From an uncultured Aquimarina sp. (GTDB lineage: Bacteria > Bacteroidota > Bacteroidia > Flavobacteriales > Flavobacteriaceae), in NCBI GenBank assembly GCA_947498785.1, contig CANMLS010000035.1, positions 1-63,718 of the forward strand: a DNA stretch of 63,718 bases, written 5' to 3'. Of this stretch, positions 28,646-36,890 are shown one piece after another. The notes beneath the pieces are model-generated. The model saw only the letters and a program-made list of their open reading frames with translations, was not told where the DNA came from and did not search any database. The translations under genes and the position numbers were made by a program. Each line of letters opens with the position of its first letter. Position 1 is the stretch's first letter.

Positions 28646-28713
28646 CAAAGATCTGATAGAAATAAAGGATGCAAAATGAATGTTTTTCCCGATTACTTGT
28701 CAAATCTTCCCGA
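28646..28713 (-). promoter_or_regulatory. Operator/promoter 1 of the AraC-linked set (AhpD-like gene)
   Basis: Read on the plus strand, TTTTTCC-N6-CTTGTC-N5-TTCCCGA occupies 28683-28713. The minus-strand -7-like box GATCTTTG is at 28653-28646, with exactly 32 bp between the element and CAAAG. The same layout recurs at 28956-29020 and 30032-30099. The box departs from TAnnTTTG at its first base, as expected for an activator-dependent promoter. Confidence 0.65.
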
Positions 28714-28728
28714 GTCGTTTTTTAGAAT

Positions 28729-28884
28729 CTATTTTTGAATAAAAGGACGTTCTATATCACAGTAAAAATCATGGATGCCTTTTTGTTCACAATGCGTTTT
28801 TGCATGTATAGAATTAATTACTTTTCTTTTTCCCTGACGAAAAATTTCGATTAGATTAAAAATAGATTTATTTTGAATGTTCAT
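28729..28884 (-). CDS. Small hypothetical protein (51 aa) under the shared AraC-linked promoter
   Basis: ATG 28884-28882, stop TAG at 28731-28729. The product is basic and reads MNIQNKSIFNLIEIFRQGKR at its start, with later His and Cys residues (HAKTHCEQKGIHDFYC). No family is recognised. What supports it is position: a copy of the operator/promoter element lies upstream with the same geometry as at two clearly real genes, and its -7 box is 71 nt from the ATG (72 nt in the AhpD-like gene). The Cys/His content could suit metal or redox sensing, which is inference. Confidence 0.5.
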   Translation of the reverse strand: MNIQNKSIFNLIEIFRQGKRKVINSIHAKTHCEQKGIHDFYCDIERPFIQK

Positions 28885-28955
28885 ATATTTTGTTTTTTAA
28901 ATTTCGACACCAAATTTGTTTTGGGATCTGTTACTATATGTTTTAATTTCTGATA

Positions 28956-29020
28956 CAAAGATGCATTACAAATGATAGGGAAAGAATGATTGTTTTTCCC
29001 GAGGACTTGTCGATTTTTCC
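28956..29020 (-). promoter_or_regulatory. Operator/promoter 2 of the AraC-linked set (51-aa gene)
   Basis: TTTTTCC-N6-CTTGTC-N5-TTCC lies at 28993-29020 on the plus strand. The -7-like box CATCTTTG (minus) is at 28963-28956. The gap between the element and CAAAG is 32 bp, identical to sites 1 and 3. Confidence 0.65.
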
Positions 29021-29027
29021 TTTAAAA

Positions 29028-29059
29028 AGAAATACCCTCACGATTGTGAGGGTATTTCT
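29028..29059 (-). terminator. Terminator downstream of the DoxX gene
   Basis: A perfect 14-bp stem (29028-29041 with 29046-29059), GATT loop, located 33 nt past the DoxX stop. On the minus strand it is followed by a short T-run. Confidence 0.75.
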
Positions 29060-29091
29060 AAACTTTTGAGATATGATAATAATATATAGGA

Positions 29092-29463
29092 TTAAAAGAA
29101 CTTAACTTCTTTTCTTTTTATCCATAAGATAATTGCGCTTAAGACAAAAGTTACCACTGCAGTGATAAAAAGAACTCCACCATCATTGTTAACTTCAAAA
29201 CCTAATTTTGTGAAATGCATCATAATGGCGCCACCAATAATACCAAGTGTTAACATAGCACCAATCCAAACTGTTTTGGGGATTAAAAGTAAAATCCCGG
29301 CAATAAGTTCAATTAATCCGGTTCCTATCCTACCGTACGGTTCTAACCCAACTTTTGTAAAAATATATACACTGTCTGGGTGGGCTGTAAATTTAAACCT
29401 AAGGGTCTGAATCAAAATTATTGCTACAAGAATTTGCAGAAATAGAGGTATTTTTTTTTTCAT
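29092..29463 (-). CDS. DoxX family membrane protein
   Basis: 123 residues from ATG 29463 (MKKKIPLF). An upstream in-frame ATG at 29511 would overlap the preceding gene by 11 nt and add a polar N-terminus, so I prefer 29463. Four hydrophobic segments are visible, with RIGTGLIELIAGILLLIPKT in the second and third, typical of DoxX. It is the second gene after the secreted 157-aa protein, so it should be expressed from operator/promoter 3. DoxX proteins are often linked to redox or thiol stress; a specific role cannot be read. Confidence 0.8.
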   Translation of the reverse strand: MKKKIPLFLQILVAIILIQTLRFKFTAHPDSVYIFTKVGLEPYGRIGTGLIELIAGILLLIPKTVWIGAMLTLGIIGGAIMMHFTKLGFEVNNDGGVLFITAVVTFVLSAIILWIKRKEVKFF

Positions 29464-29500
29464 TGTTACGGTTGTTATATTAGCCTTATCTAGTATGTTT

Positions 29501-29974
29501 CTATAGAACACTTGGCAAAGCGTCTATTTTTCCATTAAATGTATTCTTTCTCGAATACATATATAATTCTTCAAGATTATTATCTTTATTAAATTGATGA
29601 ATCAGTTCTGGAAGTCTGTCGTTAAGAAATTTTGCAAATGTTTTTGCATCAATACTTCTATTAGCTCCTTTACGTATAGTTTTAAGATAACCAGATGCCA
29701 AAATTTCGAGATTACTTCTTTCAGAAAGAAATAGTAAATAGTTATTATTTTGTTTTGCTTTTTTTATTTCTGCTTTAAAATCGATGTGATTAGAAGCGAT
29801 CAATTGACTATTAAGATTGCTAAAATTATTTGTGTATACGACCTCCTCGGCATTTTTGTTAAGGTATACGGTTTCTAGCTCATCTTCATAAATAATCTGT
29901 GCATTGCCTATAAAAGCTGACAAAAACAAAATACTCGTTAGTATTATTTTGATATTGAGAATCGAAGTTTTCAT
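29501..29974 (-). CDS. Secreted protein of unknown function, AraC-linked
   Basis: 157 residues with a signal peptide (hydrophobic core ending SAFIGNAQ). The mature protein is charged and probably helical (DFKAEIKKAKQNNNYLLFLS, later FLNDRLPELIHQF). I do not recognise the family. It is the first gene of a two-gene unit with DoxX, and operator/promoter 3 lies 57 nt upstream of its ATG. Confidence 0.65.
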   Translation of the reverse strand: MKTSILNIKIILTSILFLSAFIGNAQIIYEDELETVYLNKNAEEVVYTNNFSNLNSQLIASNHIDFKAEIKKAKQNNNYLLFLSERSNLEILASGYLKTIRKGANRSIDAKTFAKFLNDRLPELIHQFNKDNNLEELYMYSRKNTFNGKIDALPSVL

Positions 29975-30031
29975 ATCTATATATTTTTTACCCGAATATG
30001 TTTCGGAGATTTTACATTATTTTATATAATA

Positions 30032-30099
30032 CAAAGTTGGGGCAAAAACAAATATGATATAATGGGGCTTTTTCCTTTAAGCTAGTCAATATTTCCCGA
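30032..30099 (-). promoter_or_regulatory. Operator/promoter 3 of the AraC-linked set
   Basis: TTTTTCC-N6-CTAGTC-N5-TTCCCGA at 30069-30099 (plus strand). The -7-like box CAACTTTG (minus) is at 30039-30032, again 32 bp away. The distal TTCCCGA overlaps the last codons of the AraC gene itself. Confidence 0.65.
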
Positions 30100-30937
30100 C
30101 AGATTCTGGTTTTAATTGCTTTTTGAATTCTGAAGGAGAAAAGGACGTATGCTTTTTAAACATTCTGCTAAGATGAGAGGCGTCTTCAAACCCTATTTCA
30201 TAGGAGATCTCTTTAGCAGTTTTATCTGTATAGATAAGTAGGCGTTTGGCTTCTAAAATTACGCGATCGTGAATAATCTGCAAAGGACTTTTCTTAAGTT
30301 TAACAAAATTATTGGATAATGTCTTGGGTGATTTGAATAATTTCTCAGCATAAAAGGCTACAGAATGTTCTTTTCTAAAATGCATATCTACAAGAATGTT
30401 AAAACTTCTTATAAGATCAACCTGATCATCCAATGCATCAAAATTATGCTGTTGTTTAATAAGTCGCGTTGTGGTAATGATAAATCTAGCCATTAACATA
30501 CGCAACATTTCTGCCTGGATAGTATCTACCGTATCTAACTCATCCAAAAATACACTGTGTAACTGGTCTAGTTTGTTACGTTCTGTAACATTGAGCTTGA
30601 CAATGGGAGTAACCGCACTATTACCATAAAAAAGCACACCCATACAGCTTACTTCTTTATCATGATCTTTAATACAATAAAACTCTCTATTAAACTGGTA
30701 AGTGATTAGGTCAGATCCGCTAACAAATTTAAAATATTGATCTGGTGTTAATACAAGAATAGTGTCTTTTTCGACTGTAGTCAAAATCCCATCGATCTCC
30801 ATAATTGCATTACCTTCTCTAGCCCAAATAAAAGTATATAAAACGATAATTTCTGATTTGGTATACGATTGTAATAGTTCTTCGTTACCAACTTTTAATA
30901 TGGCTTCGGTCGAAAATTCTTTAAACTCCTTGATCAT
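30086..30937 (-). CDS. AraC family transcriptional regulator
   Basis: 283 residues. The N-terminal cupin-like sensor (about 1-150) contains LYTFIWAREGNAIMEIDG. The C-terminal AraC domain (about 180-280) has AEKLFKSPKTLSNNFVKLKK as first HTH and EISYEIGFEDASHLSRMFKK with SFSPSEFKKQL as second. Three promoters to its left carry the same direct-repeat-like element, one overlapping the 3' end of this gene. The regulator is therefore the obvious candidate to control the AhpD-like, 51-aa, secreted and DoxX genes. The ligand is unknown. Confidence 0.9.
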   Translation of the reverse strand: MIKEFKEFSTEAILKVGNEELLQSYTKSEIIVLYTFIWAREGNAIMEIDGILTTVEKDTILVLTPDQYFKFVSGSDLITYQFNREFYCIKDHDKEVSCMGVLFYGNSAVTPIVKLNVTERNKLDQLHSVFLDELDTVDTIQAEMLRMLMARFIITTTRLIKQQHNFDALDDQVDLIRSFNILVDMHFRKEHSVAFYAEKLFKSPKTLSNNFVKLKKSPLQIIHDRVILEAKRLLIYTDKTAKEISYEIGFEDASHLSRMFKKHTSFSPSEFKKQLKPESVGKY

Positions 30938-31084
30938 ATTTAGTAAGTCGATTTTTATGTGATTACATTACATAAGTTAAAGGTCGTAAAATTTTAAACC
31001 ACTTCAATGTATAAGTGTACAGACTTTTAGGTTTTTATGATAAATAATGTCTGAAAATCTATAGGTAACCACCATTAGAAGACA

Positions 31085-31116
31085 AATAAGAGTATCAAAA
31101 AAATGATACTCTTATT
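31085..31116. terminator. Hairpin terminator upstream of the AraC gene
   Basis: A perfect 13-bp stem AATAAGAGTATCA/TGATACTCTTATT around an A6 loop. The T-tail is weak, so it is a probable rather than certain terminator insulating the AraC gene. Confidence 0.5.
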
Positions 31117-31347
31117 GTATATATTTAATATAGAGATTGTAGTATATTACCCGTTGTACATTTAGATGTTTTTTAAATCAAAATCGGTCAATTGGAATGC
31201 TACAATCCAACAAAATTGAATTGATGCTTTTTTGGTGTTAATTTTCCTAAACACACAGCAGGTTAGTATATATTCTTTTACCAGGATGATTAACATCTGG
31301 TATTATGATACTGATCGTTTTTTGATTATACTTCTGGTATTCAAAAA

Positions 31348-31690
31348 TTACATTATAACACACGAATAATGCCTCGTTGGTAAACCTTTGTTGATAGCCA
31401 ATCTTGTTAATTTCATTCTCACAAAAGCAAAGGTTTTTGTATCAATGTGCAGTGCGACTTTTTGAAATGGTTTATCAATCCCAATAATTTTATCGATATA
31501 TCTCTTTTTATACGACAGAATACTTTCAATTTTATGATTCCAACCTTTTTTTTGCTCTAATAGGTCCATAATCAAAGCGAATGAAATCATCTTTGATCAA
31601 GTCCATAACAGAATTTTTGTGTTCTTCATTAGCATTCTAGGGATATTTTTCTGCGATTTGATTTGTTTGTACTTCCACCAATTTAAAAAA
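31348..31690 (-). pseudogene. Possible decayed gene of unknown family
   Basis: An 80-codon open frame (31590-31348) ends NKGLPTRHYSCVIM and has normal coding-like composition. The same frame continues upstream past a single TGA into NWWKYKQIKSQKNIPRML, suggesting a longer gene interrupted by a nonsense change. I recognise no family and the whole may be chance. Confidence 0.25.
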
Positions 31691-31707
31691 TAAAAACAAA
31701 TCCTTAT

Positions 31708-32760
31708 TTATAAGTTCTTTTCAAAAAAATCAAGAGCAAGCTGTGTAGTTTGTTGATGTATTTCTTTGCGATTGACTTCTGGGTGATCGATAGTAATCTC
31801 GGGAGCTACTTTTTTTCCGAATTCAGTAGCTTCATTTAGAAAAACATAGTGATTCACATGATCTCCAAACAGGAGAATTTTACTTGTCGGGATTAAACTG
31901 TGATAATGCATTGCATTAAACTCAACAGGCGTATTTGTATCTCCTTTTCCTGCTACAATATATATAGGTGCAGTGATGGTTTCAGTTTGTTTTTTAGAAT
32001 GAAAACCAAATCCTATAGCAGGAGCCATAACAAAAAAGGCTTTTATACGATCATCTTTTACATGATCTTTATGGGTGTTATAAGATGCTACAATCAGGCT
32101 ATCAGTATCAAAATTTATTATCTCATCTGTTTTGGGAAACTCAGGAGGCATCTCACGATTTGGTTCAGACTCTTCGCTATCTTTTACATTTTTATCTACA
32201 TAACCCCCTGCTAATGCAATATTGGTATATCCTCCCAGAGAAAAACCAACTCCACCAATTTTTGACCTGTCAATTTTTGACCCAATCTCTGTGTCTTCAA
32301 GAATTGAAGTTAGTATATATTTGATATCAATAGCTCTTTCCCACCATTTTACAAATTCTCTAGGAAGTTTATTAAAGGTAGAGTTGCCATAGTGATCTAC
32401 TGATACCACAATGTATCCTTTTTTTACCATGCCTTCTATAAACCAGGTAAGAGAAAATCGGTTACCCCCTGTACCGTGAGAAACAAGTAATAACGGAAAA
32501 TTACCATCGGGGAGTGATGCATTAGGAATCGTCTTGAGGCTTTTAAAAAGTTCTTTGCGGGTGCTTGTCGTTTCTTTTGTGATTAAAGAATCATAGGTAG
32601 GATACCATATTTCTGTAACTATAGGGCGATCTCGAGATTCGTCGACAATAGTAGTTGATTGTTGTCCTATATTAATTGTTTTTTCTTTTTCTTTTTCTTT
32701 TTCTGTGTTACAAGAAAATAATAAGACCAAGATAAATAGTAATAGAAGAACTCTTTGCAT
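31708..32760 (-). CDS. Alpha/beta-hydrolase lipoprotein (PAF-acetylhydrolase/dienelactone-hydrolase-like)
   Basis: 350 residues. The lipobox LLFSC places the lipidated Cys at 17, followed by a run of Lys-Glu repeats. The oxyanion motif LLVSHGTGGNR lies near 91-101, and the nucleophile elbow GFSLGG gives Ser174. The pattern (HGTGG, then GxSxGG) matches predicted dienelactone hydrolases and PAF-acetylhydrolase-type lipases. It should act in the periplasm or on the cell surface on an ester. It stands alone. Confidence 0.82.
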   Translation of the reverse strand: MQRVLLLLFILVLLFSCNTEKEKEKEKTINIGQQSTTIVDESRDRPIVTEIWYPTYDSLITKETTSTRKELFKSLKTIPNASLPDGNFPLLLVSHGTGGNRFSLTWFIEGMVKKGYIVVSVDHYGNSTFNKLPREFVKWWERAIDIKYILTSILEDTEIGSKIDRSKIGGVGFSLGGYTNIALAGGYVDKNVKDSEESEPNREMPPEFPKTDEIINFDTDSLIVASYNTHKDHVKDDRIKAFFVMAPAIGFGFHSKKQTETITAPIYIVAGKGDTNTPVEFNAMHYHSLIPTSKILLFGDHVNHYVFLNEATEFGKKVAPEITIDHPEVNRKEIHQQTTQLALDFFEKNL

Positions 32761-33214
32761 GAATGTTAGACTTTATAATTGGTATTAGTTGCTTACAGAA
32801 AGATGTATCAAAACAAGATTTGTTACACTTGATACGGTTATGTTGTGATGTTTATCTGGATATATGATCTCTATAAGCACTTATATTAATTAAGCCATAA
32901 GATATAATACTATCATAGAAAAAGACGCTATTGATTTGTTGACTAAGGGTTTGTTTTTTTTTGTACATCTTCTTACTTTGAGTAGTTATGATCAAAATAT
33001 TTCTATTATCATTGGGCAGATAATCTACCTCCAAATAATATGAATAAAAGCTTACCGATAAGCTCATTTGTAGAGTTTATAAGGTATTATATTACATATA
33101 TATATTCAATAAAAGTAAATATACATTTCAAATAATTTGATCTTTTTTGATGTAAATAATCTAGAGGAGTGATCTCGCTCTTTGTGGGAGGTGCATTGAT
33201 AATTTTTTTGTTTA
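32761..33214. other. Gene-free spacer
   Basis: 454 AT-rich bases. One 71-codon open frame on the minus strand (33067-32852) has no family signal and no promoter. I see nothing else. Confidence 0.35.
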
Positions 33215-33640
33215 CTAGTCTATTTTATCTAGATATACCTTTCCGCTTTTATTGATTATAATCAAAGTATTACCATCATTTTCTAGCGAGTAATCTCCTT
33301 GATAATCAATTTTATTGTAGTGTATCCATGCTTTTTCGTCACAGCAGGACTCTGTGCAGTGTGGGAACGCACCAATGATTGTGTTTTTAATTGTTTTTGC
33401 GGTATAGCCACAGGTGTTTATCCCTACAGAAAAATTAAATGTAGTATCAGATATGATGAGATCATAATTAGCTGTTTGAGGAGGAGTGATAGTATCTTGA
33501 TTACTTTCTATTTTGACTAAACTCCATTTGCCAATTAATTTTGTATCAATCTGTGCATGCATATGACAGCACATAAAGAGAGTAACCAAAATGATAGCGA
33601 TGATTCTAATGCTGCCCATAGTTTTTTTAGTGTTTGTCAA
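33215..33640 (-). CDS. Small secreted lipocalin-like (GKWSL-type) protein
   Basis: 141 residues; the signal peptide runs to about residue 30 (MCCHMHAQ). After cleavage LIGKWSLVKIESNQDTITPP resembles the first strand of lipocalin-like or META-type domains of Bacteroidota. Cysteines cluster in PHCTESCCDEKAW and in NTCGY, suggesting disulphides. An alternative start at the internal ATG (MGSIR) would be 7 codons later. Function unknown. Confidence 0.65.
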   Translation of the reverse strand: MTNTKKTMGSIRIIAIILVTLFMCCHMHAQIDTKLIGKWSLVKIESNQDTITPPQTANYDLIISDTTFNFSVGINTCGYTAKTIKNTIIGAFPHCTESCCDEKAWIHYNKIDYQGDYSLENDGNTLIIINKSGKVYLDKID

Positions 33641-33946
33641 CGATTGGAGTATTGTTTTTAACCTGTATTACTAAGATAATAAAAGAAACTCACATATTGA
33701 AACCGTATGGACATATGATTTATGCAAAAGAATTAGAATGTTTTTATCGTTATTTTAAATTCTAGCCTATGTTAGAATGACAATTATTGAGTGTTTTGTT
33801 ATTCTGACCCTTTGCCCCAAACTCAAGATAAACTATAGGTCGATACCTATAGTATAAAGTAATTTTATATGAGGTTGGTATAGGGGTGTAATGTGTTATG
33901 AATAAACTTTTTTACAGTTGATCCAAAACTATTAAAGATAGTATAC

Positions 33947-34150
33947 TTAAAACTTTTTAATTTTTAGTAAGGATTCCCGTAACTACATGATTAAAAGATG
34001 GTTGTATATTGCATATAGAAAAAGATACCATAAAATATATACCCTATATTAGAGTTGTATTGTGATTATTTATTATTTGTGTGAATGAGAGGGCGTAGAT
34101 AGTTAAAATAGGTTTTAAGAGGTAACATTTGCGCTCTCTATATTTTAATT
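33947..34150 (+). repeat. 205-bp interspersed repeat, copy 1
   Basis: The first 75 bp are close to those of copy 2 at 35049-35254: both contain GTAAGGATT, CCGTAACT, TGATTAAAAG and TGGTTGTATATTGC in the same order. The 3' end is a hairpin, GAGGGCGTA (34089-34097) with TGCGCTCTC (34130-34138), followed by a TATTTTAATT tail. Confidence 0.7.
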
Positions 34151-34277
34151 CCTCATAGAAGGTTTAGTTCTACGAGGCTTGCCTCGAAAACAAAAAGCAT
34201 TTTTAAGAAGCACACCTCTTAAGCTTATTTCGAGATTGTTGATTTTATAAAAACATATATTAAGCCCCCGAGTAGAT

Positions 34278-34337
34278 ATAGGGCGTAAGTATAAATTGTG
34301 GCCATAAATATACGTACCTACGCTCTATATTTTGATT
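34278..34337 (+). repeat. Solo 3' hairpin of the 205-bp repeat family
   Basis: ATAGGGCGTA (34278-34287) pairs with TACGCTCTAT (34319-34328) with a single G-T wobble, followed by ATTTTGATT. It matches the terminal hairpins of the two full copies but lacks their first 75 bp. Confidence 0.6.
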
Positions 34338-34660
34338 ACTTCTTTAAAATCAGTTAAACAGAAGGAATACTATGCTTTATAACAGTTTAACGCTAATAAG
34401 TCTCATATTGTCTCGTTATTTTTTTTTCGGATTATTAAATTGTTTTGACCATTATAGGTTAGATAAATATTAACTCTATGGACGTGGGGTTGGTATTAGA
34501 AAATTTATGTCGGTTAGAGTGATTTCTGATAGAAAACTGTATCAAAGACGAGTACATTTTCAATCAAAGAACCTTATCATTCTTAGTATAGATAAAGGGT
34601 TGATATAATTTTTATACTATCACCTCGAGTGCAATCGAGAGGTCACTATGAAAAACCATT

Positions 34661-34930
34661 CTATTTGTTGGTTTTTTTACACCAAATTTTTATAGTTTCA
34701 CCTTTATTCTTTTCTTCTCGGATTTGTTGGTCACTACAAGTGGTTGTCCAAATGCAAGCCATCCTATTGTCATTTTTTTTGAAATTTACAAGGTTATAAA
34801 CGCTCTTTTTGAATTCTAGGACAAACCACCATTGCTTTCTTTGTTTTTTGATATTTTGAAGTCATCCCTGTAGAGGTTAAATATGTGATCAATATCATTG
34901 GTGGCAGAATTTTTTATTGCCTTTATTATA
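34661..34930 (-). pseudogene. Decayed coding fragment, family unknown
   Basis: The minus strand reads QWWFVLEFKKSVYNLVNFKK, then RMACIWTTTCSDQQ and ends IKIWCKKTNK with TAG at 34663-34661. Upstream, in a shifted frame, comes NSATNDIDHIFNLYRDDFKI. The composition and joined reading are protein-like, but a frameshift and no start codon indicate a dead gene. Confidence 0.35.
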
Positions 34931-35048
34931 AATACAAATATTCAACAGTTTCTGTAATTATAAAACTTAAAACCTACCATTGTTTGTTTTCTTTTCTTTC
35001 CTTATCAATTGAGGTTGTAAACCTAAACCGATGAAAACTTAATTGTAT

Positions 35049-35254
35049 TTAAAACTTTTTAATTTTTGGTAAGGATTTCCGTAACTGAGTGATTAAAAGT
35101 TGGTTGTATATTGCTAATAGAAAAGGTAGAAAAACAATATCATTTTTTGTTATACTATAAGCGATTGAAGAATTGGGAATAATTGGAACTTACATTGATG
35201 GAGCGTAGCTACATTTGCTCATTATAAGAGTATGTACTTGCGCTCTTTATTTTA
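35049..35254 (+). repeat. 205-bp interspersed repeat, copy 2
   Basis: Same order of conserved blocks as copy 1 and almost the same length (206 against 204 bp). Its hairpin is GAGCGTA (35201-35207) with TGCGCTC (35239-35245), followed by TTTATTTTATT. Confidence 0.7.
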
Positions 35255-35452
35255 TTGATAAAACTTTGTTTTAAAAAATAGTGGGTAGTGCACTCAAAAT
35301 AGATAGTAGAACTAACTCTGCTTTTTTTTGACGGGATCTTAGATCTAATACTTCATAAATGTTGCAAACGCAAAACAAATATTATACTGGTGCATAAAGG
35401 GATAAAAAGCCTGCTTTATAACATCATCTTACTCACTGGATAATTTTTTATT

Positions 35453-35498
35453 AGATACCTGATAATAATGGGGGACTGCATATTATGATAAGGTATCT
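35453..35498. repeat. Tandem hairpin A with G5/C5 apex
   Basis: AGATACCT (35453-35460) pairs with AGGTATCT (35491-35498). An inner 6-bp helix ATAATA/TATTAT surrounds the apex AATGGGGGACTGC. Hairpin B carries the same apex on a different stem. Confidence 0.6.
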
Positions 35499-35519
35499 GG
35501 TAATCCTAGTGTAGAGTAT

Positions 35520-35581
35520 GAGATTACCTCTTTATCCTCATAATAATGGGGGATTAATATAATGAGGTACGAGGCAATCTC
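35520..35581. repeat. Tandem hairpin B with G5/C5 apex
   Basis: Stems GAGATT/AATCTC, CCTC/GAGG and CCTCAT/ATGAGG stack around the apex AATAATGGGGGATTAATA. It lies 21 nt downstream of the stop codon of the gene at 35602, so it would be in that gene's 3' untranslated region, with a C-rich loop in the RNA. Confidence 0.6.
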
Positions 35582-35601
35582 TTTTATATACTCTTACGGA
35601 T

Positions 35602-36294
35602 CTATTCTTCTTCTTCTTCTTCTATCATAACAGATGTACCGTTTCTGGTTATCGGTTTGCGATATAGGTTTCTTTTTGCTGGTAGGTCTTCGAATATATT
35701 ATCGGCTGCCGCATTGATCTTTTGTAGTATAGCATATAACTCATTAAGTTGATCTATACGCTCTTCGGTATCTACAGTACGGGTTCCTTTTTTTTGTTCT
35801 TGCTCCTTATTTGCTGTGCGCAAGGCTAGTGATAGGGCAGAGGATTGATTAAGTAGATCGGCTGGCGCTCCCACAGTCTCTAATGTGGTACGATGCTCAT
35901 TAATAGTATCGGTGATCCCCTCCATATACTGGATCATCTTGGCCTGATTGCCACTTATGTTTCTAAACTTACCGATACCAAATTGCTTCTGGATCGCTTT
36001 TTTGTCAGGAAAAGCATCGAGTACCCAATATTTTAATCGTTTAAAATAGGTGCGACAATCCTGCATCGCTATATCTACAATTTCTGTTTTTTGTTGCAAT
36101 TGAGCAAGATTAATATTGTCACCACCTTCTTTATAAGCCAAGGATATTTTTTGCTCAAAATCGGTGATAAAAGCTGCATTAAGCTTGCTATCAAAACTAG
36201 CAAATTCTTCTAGATCTATTTTTAATCGATCTATGATAGTATCTCCCCATTCTAATAATACGGTGTCTTTAAAGCTAAAATTACGTTCTGACAT
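35602..36294 (-). CDS. Conserved-looking hypothetical protein, helical, acidic tail
   Basis: 230 residues, no signal peptide or membrane segment. It is highly charged and probably all-helical, for example DRLKIDLEEFASFDSKLNAA and IVDIAMQDCRTYFKRLKYWV, with an acidic C-terminus of six Glu. Codon use and composition look like a real gene. I do not recognise the family. A minisatellite lies directly upstream and two conserved-loop hairpins directly downstream; a small hypothetical gene upstream of the minisatellite has the same orientation. Confidence 0.65.
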   Translation of the reverse strand: MSERNFSFKDTVLLEWGDTIIDRLKIDLEEFASFDSKLNAAFITDFEQKISLAYKEGGDNINLAQLQQKTEIVDIAMQDCRTYFKRLKYWVLDAFPDKKAIQKQFGIGKFRNISGNQAKMIQYMEGITDTINEHRTTLETVGAPADLLNQSSALSLALRTANKEQEQKKGTRTVDTEERIDQLNELYAILQKINAAADNIFEDLPAKRNLYRKPITRNGTSVMIEEEEEE

Positions 36295-36371
36295 GTTGTT
36301 CTATTTTTAATTTATATTACTTTTTTTATAAACAATAGATACATACATAGCTTAGCAAATACTCACAATCA

Positions 36372-36684
36372 TAGCGCTAACACTCTTGACAGCAGAGCTA
36401 ACACTCTTGACACCAGAGCTAGGAGTCTTGACGACAGAGCTAATACTCTTGACACCAGAGCTAGGAGTCTTGACGACAGAGCTAACACTCTTGACACTAG
36501 AGCTAGGAGTCTTGACGACAGAGCTAACACTCTTGACACCAGAGCTAGGAGTCTTGACGGTAGAGCTAACACTCTTGACACCAGAGCTAGGAGTCTTGAC
36601 GGTAGAGCTAAGACTCTTGACACCAGAGCTAGGAGTCTTGACGACAGAGCTAACACTCTTGACACCAAAGCTAGGAGTCTTGAC
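36372..36684. repeat. Minisatellite of 42-bp units made of two 21-bp halves
   Basis: About 7.5 copies alternate two 21-bp subunits, AGAGCTAGGAGTCTTGACGAC and AGAGCTAACACTCTTGACACC in essence, each ending in CTTGAC. Open frames exist on both strands because 42 is a multiple of three. Unit-to-unit substitutions change the encoded residues on the plus strand, so it is probably not coding. It fills the gap upstream of the gene starting at 36294. Confidence 0.85.
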
Positions 36685-36890
36685 AAAAAATCATTGCCTA
36701 TTGACTATACTATATATGTAATTAACAATCGAATAGATTGTTTATAGGTAGGACATATCGTTTGATATGGCACGAATATAGAAAAACTTTTTTGAGCTAT
36801 ACTACATTTTTTGTTTTTCTTAATATTTTTTGTTGTTTGTATAGAGTATATATACGTACAAGATGTGAGAACTTTATATACTATTTCTTT

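Larger units (their letters stand above)
33641..35601. other. Two-kilobase gene-poor region with repeats and debris
   Basis: No intact gene. It holds a 9-bp palindrome ACTATAGGT/ACCTATAGT (33832-33853), two copies of a 205-bp repeat, three related hairpins, a decayed coding fragment and two tandem hairpins, each listed separately. Confidence 0.7.

Noticed and set aside
32852..33067. 71-codon open frame on the minus strand
   Set aside because: Composition is not convincingly coding, with no signal sequence, family motif or promoter.
36369..36721. Open frames on both strands through the minisatellite, with 14-residue repeats
   Set aside because: Repeat length is a multiple of three, so both strands stay open. 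Unit differences change residues on the plus strand and no family or start context supports a protein.
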